A stretch of 21,594 nucleotides of DNA, from contig JANYDM010000097.1 of NCBI GenBank assembly GCA_025363575.1, positions 1 to 21,594 on the forward strand, in the 5' to 3' direction. This document shows, one piece after another, positions 14,397 through 21,216 of this stretch. The position numbers and the translations under genes were made by a program. A model generated the notes under the pieces. That model was not told where the DNA came from. It worked only from the letters and a program-made list of their open reading frames with translations, and did not search any database. Source of the DNA: Betaproteobacteria bacterium. Its GTDB lineage: Bacteria > Pseudomonadota > Gammaproteobacteria > Burkholderiales > SG8-41. Each line of letters begins with the position of its first letter. Positions within the stretch are counted from its first letter, which is position 1.

Positions 14397-15463
14397 CCGC
14401 GGGTTTTGGATTTCGGCGCAGCCTCGGGCGCCGGCTTGGCTTTGGGGGCCGCTGGCGCCGCAGCGGGCAGTGCGTTTTTCGCGGCGCGCGCCGCTTCTTC
14501 TTCGACACGCACGGCAGCAATTTTCTGGCGCACCTCATCAAGCGTCGCCTGTGTATCCGTGAGCATGGGCCCGCCGAGGCTGACGGCTTTTTCCGCGGCA
14601 GCCAAAGCATCGCTCAACTTGCCGCGTTCCGCGAGCACGTTCGCCAGGTTGTTGAATGCCGCGGCTGAATCAGCGTGATCGATGCTTGCCTGCCTGAAAG
14701 CGGTCTCCGCGGTAGTCAGATCATGCAAAGCGTACGCGGCATTGCCGCGCCCCATCTGGCCGGTGAGGCTGTCGGGCCAGCGCTTGAGCATCGCGTTATA
14801 GGCGATGAACGCGCTCTTCAAATGGCCGCTTTTTTCCAGCGCGACGACGGATGCGGCATAGCGCGTCTCCGTCGCGGTGACAGGCACGCGGTCCGGCGGC
14901 ACGACCACCATGGACCACATGCCTTCCTGCCGCCACAGCCGCTCGAATACCGGCATCGGCATGGTCAGCCGCTGCTTGAGGCCGGACCGCCGGATCAACT
15001 CGAGTTTCGGCAGGTCGTATCCCACGACCACCGAATAGTGCCAGACCGGATACCAGCTGAAGCCGTAATTCTCGAGGACAATTACCGGCGTGCCGGCGGC
15101 GATTTCTGCAACGAGGTCTTTGAGCTGCGGAGCGAGTTCATACGCGATGTAGCCATTGCGCCGCGCGGCAGCGAGCATCTCGACCTGCAGGCTGCCTTTG
15201 CGGCCCGGCAGATAGACCTGGTCGACCAGGGCCTCGGGCGTAAGTGCCGCACCCGCGGCGTTTAGCGCCATGGCCAGCGCCGACGGGCCGCAATAGTCGT
15301 CGTCCTGGGGGAAAAACGGTACGCTAACGAGTTCGGTAACCGGCGCGATGTTCGCCGGCACGTCTTTTCTGATCTCGCGCGTCTGCGGCGCGAACGACGC
15401 GCAGCCGGCGACGAGTAAAAAAATAAAGCCCGCCAGAAGGCGGGCTTTGCAAACGTAAGGCAT
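14390..15463 (-). CDS. PA2778-family C39-like cysteine peptidase lipoprotein with TPR region
   Basis: A 357-aa exported lipoprotein. The signal peptide MPYVCKARLLAGFIFLLVAG ends in a lipobox with Cys21. The C39-like papain-fold domain (about 44-195) has Cys58 in PQDDDYCGPSALAM and His142 in YPVWHYSVVVGYD, a plausible catalytic pair. Residues about 205-305 contain TPR-like helix pairs (LKSAFIAYNAMLKRWPDS, TTAETAFRQASIDH, AAAFNNLANVLAERGKLSDA). The last 35 residues are Ala/Pro/Lys-rich and probably unstructured. I recognise this as the family named after Pseudomonas PA2778. Its substrate is unknown. It lies 15 bases behind the PA2779-family gene. A complete intrinsic terminator overlaps codons 6-16, which is very unusual. 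The start is supported by the signal peptide; I saw no better one. Confidence 0.88.
   Translation of the reverse strand: MPYVCKARLLAGFIFLLVAGCASFAPQTREIRKDVPANIAPVTELVSVPFFPQDDDYCGPSALAMALNAAGAALTPEALVDQVYLPGRKGSLQVEMLAAARRNGYIAYELAPQLKDLVAEIAAGTPVIVLENYGFSWYPVWHYSVVVGYDLPKLELIRRSGLKQRLTMPMPVFERLWRQEGMWSMVVVPPDRVPVTATETRYAASVVALEKSGHLKSAFIAYNAMLKRWPDSLTGQMGRGNAAYALHDLTTAETAFRQASIDHADSAAAFNNLANVLAERGKLSDALAAAEKAVSLGGPMLTDTQATLDEVRQKIAAVRVEEEAARAAKNALPAAAPAAPKAKPAPEAAPKSKTRGK
15417..15448 (-). terminator. Intrinsic terminator inside the PA2778-family signal-peptide codons
   Basis: Read on the minus strand, AAAGCCCGCC (15448-15439), loop TTCT and GGCGGGCTTT (15434-15425) form a perfect 10-bp stem. 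An A and seven T residues (15423-15417) follow directly. It lies 15-46 bases inside the reading frame that starts at 15463 and about 30 bases past the stop of the upstream PA2779-family gene. There is no T tract on the plus strand. Confidence 0.88.
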
Positions 15464-15478
15464 GTTCTCTGGTTTGAA

Positions 15479-15838
15479 TTACTTCCAGTAGATATAAACC
15501 ACGACCGCGACGATGGCCACGACTGCGACGGCCCACCATACGCCCGAGCTGGACGCGCCGGCCGGCACGGAATCGATCTTGCCCGCGATGCGTTGCACTT
15601 CTTCGTCGGTCAGTGCGTTGACGCGATCGGCCGCATTGGCGGTCGTCAGGCCGAGCACTTCCATTTGTTTCTGCACGTCGGCGCGCGCGACGAAATCGAG
15701 CACTTTTGCGCGATCGGCCTGAGCCGCTGCGCTGGCGACGACTTTGTCGGTGGCGATCATGCCGGCCTGGGTGGTAAACGGCAGTACGATCATGCTCAGG
15801 ATCAACATCTGGCAAATGAGTTTGTAGAGTGATTTCAT
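15479..15838 (-). CDS. PA2779-family small exported membrane protein
   Basis: A 119-aa protein. The signal peptide MKSLYKLICQMLILSMIVLP is probably cut after TTQA. A soluble helical middle (about 27-95: DRAKVLDFVARADVQKQMEV, ADRVNALTDEEVQRIAGKID) is followed by a C-terminal membrane helix (about 99-117: VWWAVAVVAIVAVVVYIYW) ending in a single Lys. This matches the small family named after Pseudomonas PA2779, which is encoded next to PA2778-type peptidases. The function is unknown. The middle helices plus a C-terminal anchor suggest an inner-membrane-bound periplasmic partner of the PA2778 lipoprotein, which is inference only. GGGAG lies about 6 nt before the ATG. A sigma70-type promoter lies about 75 bases upstream. 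Confidence 0.85.
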   Translation of the reverse strand: MKSLYKLICQMLILSMIVLPFTTQAGMIATDKVVASAAAQADRAKVLDFVARADVQKQMEVLGLTTANAADRVNALTDEEVQRIAGKIDSVPAGASSSGVWWAVAVVAIVAVVVYIYWK

Positions 15839-15915
15839 TGTGTCTCCCTTCAGTTATGAATGAATTTCCCGTAAGCGCAGTGCCGCCAACATGCTTCGAC
15901 CGGCGCCTGACTTCC

Positions 15916-15945
15916 TTTATATATCCTGCCTAACATCAACGTCAA
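15916..15945 (-). promoter_or_regulatory. Sigma70-type promoter for the PA2779-PA2778 pair
   Basis: On the minus strand, TTGACG (15945-15940), a 16-nt spacer and TATATA (15923-15918); TATAAA with an 18-nt spacer is an alternative. The predicted start near 15910 leaves a 5' leader of about 70 bases before the ATG at 15838. Confidence 0.7.
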
Positions 15946-16070
15946 GCGTTTCGCGGGAAAGCGCATTGGCGCGCGGCATGACATGCGCAAATGCCGTAGG
16001 TTTTACCGATTGGTTGCGGCGTCCGCGCAAGGGCCGGGGCGCCGCGGCGCACGGCCCGTCAGACGCGCGG

Positions 16071-16079
16071 TGCTATAAT
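16071..16079 (+). promoter_or_regulatory. Extended -10 promoter for the gabD-like gene
   Basis: TGCTATAAT carries a consensus -10 (16074-16079) with the TGn extension. No convincing -35 is seen at the expected distance, as is common for extended -10 promoters. Transcription should start near 16086, about 50 bases before the ATG at 16135. The rest of 15839-16134 shows nothing else apart from the minus-strand promoter. Confidence 0.65.
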
Positions 16080-16134
16080 TTGCGGCCGGTTTTTCGCGCC
16101 GTCCGGGCGCACCGTTTTCGCGAGGAATTGCTCC

Positions 16135-17616
16135 ATGCTGACCCAAGTCAAACCCGCGCTGCAATTGAAGGACATGAGTCTCTTCCGGCAGCAATGCTAT
16201 ATCGACGGCAAATGGGTGGACGCCGACGACAAGAGCACCATACCGGTGCACAACCCCGCCGACGGCATGCAGATCGGCACGGTGCCGAAGATGGGCACTG
16301 CTGAAACGCGCCGCGCGATCGAAGCGGCGAACGCGGCGTGGCCGGCATGGCGCGCCAAAACGGCCAAGGAGCGCGCGAACATACTGCGCAAGTGGTACGA
16401 CCTGATGATGGCGAATCAGGACGACCTCGCGGTGCTGATGACGACGGAGCAGGGCAAGCCGCTCGCCGAATCGAAAGGCGAAATCGCATACGGCGCATCG
16501 TTCATCGAGTGGTTTGCCGAAGAAGGCAAGCGTATCTATGGCGACGTCATTCCCCAGCACCAGGCCGACAAGCGCATCATCGTCATCAAGCAGCCGATAG
16601 GCGTGTGCGCGGCGGTGACGCCGTGGAATTTCCCCAACGCAATGATCACGCGCAAAGCCGGCCCGGCACTGGCCGCCGGCTGCACTATGGTGATTAAGCC
16701 CGCAACCTACACACCCTATTCCGCGCTCGCGCTGTGCGAGCTCGCCGAGCGCGCTGGTGTGCCCAAAGGTGTTATCAGCGTAATCACCGGATCGTCGGGC
16801 CCGATCGGCAACGAATTGACCGGTAATCCGATCGTGCGCAAGTTCACGTTTACCGGCTCGACGGAGGTCGGCAAGCAGCTGATGGCGCAGTGCGCCGGCA
16901 CCGTCAAGAAAGTTTCGCTCGAGCTGGGCGGCAATGCGCCTTTTATCGTGTTCGATGACGCGGATATCGACGCAGCGGTTGAAGGCGCCATGTTATCCAA
17001 GTTCCGCAACACCGGGCAGACCTGCGTCTGCGCCAACCGCCTGTTCGTGCAGGAGGGCGTGTACGACAAATTCGCCCAGAAGCTTGGCGAGAAAGTTGCC
17101 GCGATGAAAGTCGGCAACGGTCTCGAAGACGGCGTCGTGCAGGGCCCCTTGATTGACATGAAAGCCGTCGAAAAAGTCGAAGAGCACATCACCGACGCAG
17201 TCGCCAAAGGCGCGCGTGTCGTCACCGGCGGCAAACGCCACGCGAAAGGCAGCACTTTTTTCGAACCGACCGTGCTTACGGACGTCAAGACGAACATGAA
17301 AATCACGCACGAGGAAACGTTCGGCCCGGTCGCGCCGCTGTTCCGCTTCAAGACCGAGGCGGAGTTGATCAAGCTCGCGAACGATACCGAATACGGCCTC
17401 GCGTCCTATTTCTACAGCCGCGACATCGGCCGTATCTGGCGAGTTGCCGAGGCGCTCGAGTACGGCATCGTCGGCATCAACGTTGGCATCATTTCCAACG
17501 AGATCGCGCCGTTTGGCGGCATCAAAGAGTCCGGCATAGGGCGTGAGGGCTCGAAGTACGGCATCGAGGACTACCTCGAAATCAAATACATGTGCATCGG
17601 CGGCATCGACAAGTAA
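16135..17616 (+). CDS. gabD: Succinate-semialdehyde dehydrogenase, GabD type
   Basis: A 493-aa aldehyde dehydrogenase closely resembling E. coli GabD throughout. It would oxidise succinate semialdehyde to succinate with NAD(P)+, the last step of GABA and related breakdown. Cofactor and substrate stretches are PIGVCAAVTPWNFPNAMITR, FTGSTEVGKQLM and VSLELGGNAPF with general base Glu263. The nucleophile is Cys297 in NTGQTCVCANR, with the second Cys299 that GabD enzymes use for redox control. The C terminus, YGIEDYLEIKYMCIGG, is also GabD-like. GAGGA lies 9 nt before the ATG. Relative to E. coli the only extras are a slightly longer N terminus and KPATYTP in place of KPASQTP. No gabT gene is nearby, so a role with another semialdehyde remains open. 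It forms a single-gene unit with its own promoter and terminator. Confidence 0.92.
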   Translation: MLTQVKPALQLKDMSLFRQQCYIDGKWVDADDKSTIPVHNPADGMQIGTVPKMGTAETRRAIEAANAAWPAWRAKTAKERANILRKWYDLMMANQDDLAVLMTTEQGKPLAESKGEIAYGASFIEWFAEEGKRIYGDVIPQHQADKRIIVIKQPIGVCAAVTPWNFPNAMITRKAGPALAAGCTMVIKPATYTPYSALALCELAERAGVPKGVISVITGSSGPIGNELTGNPIVRKFTFTGSTEVGKQLMAQCAGTVKKVSLELGGNAPFIVFDDADIDAAVEGAMLSKFRNTGQTCVCANRLFVQEGVYDKFAQKLGEKVAAMKVGNGLEDGVVQGPLIDMKAVEKVEEHITDAVAKGARVVTGGKRHAKGSTFFEPTVLTDVKTNMKITHEETFGPVAPLFRFKTEAELIKLANDTEYGLASYFYSRDIGRIWRVAEALEYGIVGINVGIISNEIAPFGGIKESGIGREGSKYGIEDYLEIKYMCIGGIDK

Positions 17617-17638
17617 ACGGGCTCCTCCGGAAATCAGC

Positions 17639-17680
17639 AATGCCATCGCGCCGTACGCGCGGTGGCATTTTCATTTATAA
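17639..17680 (+). terminator. Intrinsic terminator of the gabD-like gene
   Basis: A 13-bp stem with one G-T pair (AATGCCATCGCGC at 17639-17651 with 17657-17669) and a 5-nt loop, followed by TTTCATTTAT. It ends 8 bases before the next start codon and rules out the in-frame GTG at 17662, which lies inside the stem. Confidence 0.85.
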
Positions 17681-17688
17681 CGATAAGC

Positions 17689-18141
17689 ATGCCGACCAAA
17701 CCGCCAGCACGTAAGCGTGTCTCGTTCGAGATCCTCGGGCTGGATCACGTCGTCCTGCGCGCCGCCAATCCGGCGCGCCTGACGCGGTTTTACTGCGACG
17801 TGCTCGGCTGCAACGTCGAGCGCGACCGGCCCGAGCTCGGCTTGACGCAACTTCGCGCGGGCGTGTCGATGATCGATGTGCTTGCGGTGGACAGCGAGCT
17901 TGGCCGCGCAGGCGGCGCTGCAGCGGGCAAGACGCGGCGCAATATGGATCACTTGTGCCTGCGCATAGAGCCGTTCGACGACAACGCGCTCGTCGCGCAC
18001 CTGGTTTCGAACGGCGTTGCCGTGGGCGACATCAGGTCGCGTTTCGGCGCTGACGGCTACGGCCCCTCGCTTTACATCAACGATCCCGAAGGCAACGTGG
18101 TCGAGCTCAAAGGCCCGCCGATACAGGCCGGCCGGCCCTAG
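17689..18141 (+). CDS. VOC family protein (glyoxalase/bleomycin-resistance fold)
   Basis: A 150-aa protein with one vicinal-oxygen-chelate domain. LGLDHVVLRAANPARLTRFY carries a candidate metal ligand (His20), NMDHLCLRIEP a second His, and the terminal DPEGNVVELKGPP a Glu ligand in the usual place. FYCDVLGCNVER is the typical first helix-strand turn. Such proteins are metal-dependent lyases, isomerases, dioxygenases or binding proteins, and the substrate cannot be read from sequence. The ATG at 17689 was chosen because the earlier GTG lies inside the preceding terminator hairpin. No strong ribosome site is seen. The basic N-terminal 12 residues precede the fold. Confidence 0.88.
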   Translation: MPTKPPARKRVSFEILGLDHVVLRAANPARLTRFYCDVLGCNVERDRPELGLTQLRAGVSMIDVLAVDSELGRAGGAAAGKTRRNMDHLCLRIEPFDDNALVAHLVSNGVAVGDIRSRFGADGYGPSLYINDPEGNVVELKGPPIQAGRP

Positions 18142-18185
18142 CCGATCGCGCTTTCAGCAGGCGGTATCCCGCCGGTAGTACGTTG

Positions 18186-19244
18186 TCAGCCTAGTTTCTC
18201 TGCTACGACCTGCGCGAAAGCCTGCGTGCCGAGCTTGCCGCCCATATCGAATGTGCGCGTGGCCGGATCTTTCAGCGCCGCATCGACGGCCGCATCGATT
18301 TTCTGCGCTGCCTCTGTGCACGCCGCATTCTTGTGCCGGCGCCCCAGCCATTCAAGCAGCATTGCAGCCGACAGTATCAGCGAAGTCGGATTGGCTTTGT
18401 CCTGGCCCTGAATATCCGGCGCGGACCCGTGCTGCGCCTGCGCAACGCACAGGTCGTCGCCGGCGTTGACCGAGCCGGCGAGCCCCAGGCTGCCCGAGAT
18501 TTCGGAAGCCTCGTCCGACAAAATATCGCCGAACATGTTGCCGGTGACTATCACGTCGAACTTGGACGGGTCGCGTACGAGCAGCGCTGCCATCGCATCG
18601 ACGAGTTTCTCGTCGAGCTCGACATCGGGGAAATCCTGCGCGACCTTGCGCACTTCGCGCAGGAAGAGCGCGTCGGAAATGCGCAGCACGTTCGCCTTGT
18701 GCACTGCCGTCACCTTCTTGCGGCGGGTCTGTGCAGATTCGAATGCGCGGCGTGCGATGCGCTCGCAGCATTTGGCCGTTACGCGGCGCACCGCGAGAGC
18801 CATGTCTTCGGTCGGCATGAATTCGCCTATGCCCATGAACATGTTGCGGTCGGAATAAAAGCCTTCCGTGCATTCGCGAAAGATCACGAGGTCGACCGGC
18901 TTGCCGGTGAGGCCAACGCCCAGGCGCGATTTCGCCGGCCGGATGTTGGCGTAGAGGTCGAGCTTGACGCGGAATTCGCCGGAAGGATTCATGCCGCCCT
19001 CTTCGCGTGGCGGGTAATCGTTGTGCGAGACCGGGCCCAGCAATACGCCCGCGGCCGCGCGTGCTTTCTCAAGGATGCGCGGCGGGCAGGTCGTGCCTTC
19101 CTTCTTGAGCGTGACCAGGCCCATTTCGTCGCGCTCCCATTCGAGGCCGAGCTTGAATCTGGCGCTGGCGCGTTCGAGTACCGTGAGGGTCGCTTGCGTG
19201 ATTTCCGGGCCGATGCCGTCGCCTGCCAATACGAGAATTTTCAC
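18186..19244 (-). CDS. Isocitrate/isopropylmalate dehydrogenase family protein
   Basis: A 352-aa beta-decarboxylating dehydrogenase. It would oxidise a 2-hydroxyacid carrying a further carboxylate, with loss of CO2 and reduction of NAD(P)+. Catalytic residues align with the family: Arg92, Arg102, Arg123, Tyr130, Lys183 in VHKANVLRISD, Asp216 in LVDAMAALLV, and Asp240/Asp244 in MFGDILSDEASEISGSLGLA. The nucleotide site HGSAPDIQGQDKANPTS is typical. The substrate loop, ECTEGFYSDRNMFM, differs from LeuB and from standard isocitrate dehydrogenase, so no specific substrate is assigned. The GTG start at 19244 was chosen because GGAG lies 6 nt upstream and KILVLAGDGIGPEI is the standard N terminus. 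No leu or TCA genes adjoin it. It is divergent from the sulfurtransferase gene. Confidence 0.9.
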   Translation of the reverse strand: MKILVLAGDGIGPEITQATLTVLERASARFKLGLEWERDEMGLVTLKKEGTTCPPRILEKARAAAGVLLGPVSHNDYPPREEGGMNPSGEFRVKLDLYANIRPAKSRLGVGLTGKPVDLVIFRECTEGFYSDRNMFMGIGEFMPTEDMALAVRRVTAKCCERIARRAFESAQTRRKKVTAVHKANVLRISDALFLREVRKVAQDFPDVELDEKLVDAMAALLVRDPSKFDVIVTGNMFGDILSDEASEISGSLGLAGSVNAGDDLCVAQAQHGSAPDIQGQDKANPTSLILSAAMLLEWLGRRHKNAACTEAAQKIDAAVDAALKDPATRTFDMGGKLGTQAFAQVVAEKLG

Positions 19245-19425
19245 TTGCAACTCCTGATAGGATAGAACGTCGGGATATCGCGCGAGTGTATCATGGCGAA
19301 CATCCCACATTTGCCGCGCCGGCCCCGGCGCGCGGGGGCTTGGCGCGGCCCGCTCGCATAGATACGCATGAATTTGCAGGCGGGCGTAAAATAAGCGCGC
19401 ATACGATTCTGAACAGAGTTGATCT

Positions 19426-20241
19426 ATGGACGCGAGTGAAATTTTAATTGAGCCGTCAGCGCTCGACGCCGCGATGGCCGGCGGCACGGTGCTCATTGAC
19501 GCGCGCAAGCCCGGCGAGTTCAAGAAAGGGCATATCCCCGGCGCGATGCCATTGTCGACTTACGAGTTGCTCGTGACCAACAGCTCGCTCGACGGCATGA
19601 GAGCGTTCGCGGAAGCCGCCGCGGGGCGCTTCAGCTCCGTCGGCGTGACTAGCGAACGGCCCGTCGTCGTTTACGACGAGGGAACCGGCATGCGCGCCGC
19701 GCGCGAACTGTGGATACTGGAATACATCGGCCATCGCAATGCGCGCATGCTGCACGGCGGATTGCTGCAGTGGCAGGCCGAAGGCGGCCCGGTGCTGGTG
19801 GATACGGACATCTCAACAGTGCGGCCGAAAAAAATACAGTTATCGATCGCATCGGGTTCCAATGCTCCCGCGGATGAAATCGTGCGCCGCGCCGGCTCGT
19901 GGAACATGACGGTGATCGACGTGCGCAATGATCTTGAATGGGCGGGCACGGACAAGACGAATTGCTGCCCGCGCCGCGGCCGCATACCGCACGCGATTCA
20001 TATCGAGTGGAAGCAGTTCCTCGAGAAAGGCCGCTACAAATCGCCCGAAGCGATCATTGCGTTGCTCGAGAAGCACGAAATCAATCCGCGCAACGAGCTG
20101 GTCGTTTATTGCCACCGCGGCTCGCGCTCGGCCAGTGCCTACTTTGCGCTCAAGTACGCAGGCCTGCCCGGCGCGCGCAATTACGTCGGCTCATGGCACG
20201 AATGGTCGTCGCGCCCGGATCTGCCAATCGAAACCGGTTAG
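19426..20241 (+). CDS. Two-domain sulfurtransferase (rhodanese)
   Basis: A 271-aa tandem rhodanese. The N-terminal domain (about 5-125) has LIDARKPGEFKKGHIPGA and GLLQWQAEGG, but Asp84 in VVYDEGTGMRAAR replaces the catalytic Cys; loss of the N-terminal Cys is normal for two-domain rhodaneses. The C-terminal domain (about 145-268) is the active one, with Cys229 in VVYCHRGSRSASAY and the closing GSWHEWSSRPDLPIE. It would transfer sulfur from thiosulfate or a thiol donor to cyanide or another thiol. The loop CHRGSRS suggests a thiosulfate-type enzyme, but the donor is not certain. No signal peptide is visible, so it is cytoplasmic. The ATG at 19426 has only a weak AGAG upstream. The 181-base divergent region before it holds no convincing promoter by eye. 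Confidence 0.9.
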   Translation: MDASEILIEPSALDAAMAGGTVLIDARKPGEFKKGHIPGAMPLSTYELLVTNSSLDGMRAFAEAAAGRFSSVGVTSERPVVVYDEGTGMRAARELWILEYIGHRNARMLHGGLLQWQAEGGPVLVDTDISTVRPKKIQLSIASGSNAPADEIVRRAGSWNMTVIDVRNDLEWAGTDKTNCCPRRGRIPHAIHIEWKQFLEKGRYKSPEAIIALLEKHEINPRNELVVYCHRGSRSASAYFALKYAGLPGARNYVGSWHEWSSRPDLPIETG

Positions 20242-20256
20242 GCAAAAGCAGTTCGC

Positions 20257-21216
20257 TTAGTCGGGCTTGATGTGTGAAGCCTCAACTACCCGCGTCCACT
20301 TGGCGGTCTCGCTCTTCAGATAGATGGTGAACTCGGCCGGCGTCGTCGGCGCGGCATCGATACCGCGATCGAACAGCGCCTGCTTGACCTCGGGCGAATT
20401 GAGCGCGGCGGTCATTTCCCTGTGCCAGCGGTCGACGATGGCCTTGGGCATGTTGGGCGGACCGAGCATGCAATACCAGTTGGTCGATTCGTAGCCCCTG
20501 AGCCCGCTTTCGTCTACGGTCGGCACGTCGGGCAGCGCCGCCGAGCGCCTGGCGCCTGTGACGGCGAGCGCGCGCGCTTTGCCCGCCTGCACTTGCGGCA
20601 CGGCGGTCGAGATGATGGCGACGAACAGCTCTACCTGTCCGCCAAGAAGATCGGTCATCGCCGGCCCGCCGCCCTTGTAAGGTATGTGGGTCATATCTAT
20701 TTTTGCCATCGTCTTCAGCAGCTCGCCCGACAGGTGGCCGGTGCTGCCGGTGCCGGAGCTGGCGAAATTGAGCGTGCCCGAACGCGCGCGCGCCAGTGCA
20801 ATCAGCTCCTGGATATTTTTAACGGGCAAGGTCGGATGGGCGATGAATATGTTCTGCAGCGAGACGGTGCGGCCGATCGGCGAGAAATCCTTGAACGGAT
20901 CGTAGGGTACCTTGGTAATCGCCGGCGTGATTACCAGCGCAGCCAGCGTGCCGAGGTGCACCGTGTAGCCGTCGGGCGCAGCCTTTGCTGTTATCTCGGA
21001 TGCAATCACCCCGTTCGCGCCGGTGCGGTTGTCCACGATGACTTGCTGTTTGAACGCCTGCGCGAGCCTCGGCGTGAGCAGGCGGGCGACCAGGTCGGTC
21101 GCGCCACCGGGCGGAAAGCCTATGATCATGCGCAGCGGCCGGTCGGGAAAATCGGCTGCCGCTGCGGACCACGCGATCACGCACGACAGGACAGCGCTGA
21201 ACGTGCGCGCGCGCAT
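20257..21216 (-). CDS. Bug-family (TTT) periplasmic solute-binding protein
   Basis: A 319-aa Bug receptor. The signal peptide MRARTFSAVLSCVIAWSAAA leads into DFPDRPLRMIIGFPPGGATD. Further motifs are VIVDNRTGANGVIASE, TAKAAPDGYTVHLG, SSGTGSTGHLSGELL, HIPYKGGGPAMTDLLGG and PTVDESGLRGYESTNWY. The ATG at 21216 overlaps the upstream stop by one base (TAATG) and has AAGGCGG just before it, so it is translationally coupled to the preceding Bug gene. The last residues, EASHIKPD, end 15 bases from the convergent sulfurtransferase gene, with no terminator seen between. The ligand is unknown. Confidence 0.92.
   Translation of the reverse strand: MRARTFSAVLSCVIAWSAAAADFPDRPLRMIIGFPPGGATDLVARLLTPRLAQAFKQQVIVDNRTGANGVIASEITAKAAPDGYTVHLGTLAALVITPAITKVPYDPFKDFSPIGRTVSLQNIFIAHPTLPVKNIQELIALARARSGTLNFASSGTGSTGHLSGELLKTMAKIDMTHIPYKGGGPAMTDLLGGQVELFVAIISTAVPQVQAGKARALAVTGARRSAALPDVPTVDESGLRGYESTNWYCMLGPPNMPKAIVDRWHREMTAALNSPEVKQALFDRGIDAAPTTPAEFTIYLKSETAKWTRVVEASHIKPD

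Noticed and set aside
17662..17688. GTG at 17662 as the start of the VOC gene
   Set aside because: It lies inside the stem of the gabD terminator and would add nine non-conserved residues. The ATG at 17689 is more likely.
18142..18185. GGCGG/CCGCC hairpin between the VOC gene and the dehydrogenase gene as a terminator
   Set aside because: The stem is only about 5 bp and neither strand has a following T tract.
19285..19425. Promoters in the divergent region between the dehydrogenase and sulfurtransferase genes
   Set aside because: Candidate -10 boxes (for example TACACT on the minus strand at 19290-19285) have no convincing -35 at the right distance, so I did not list them.
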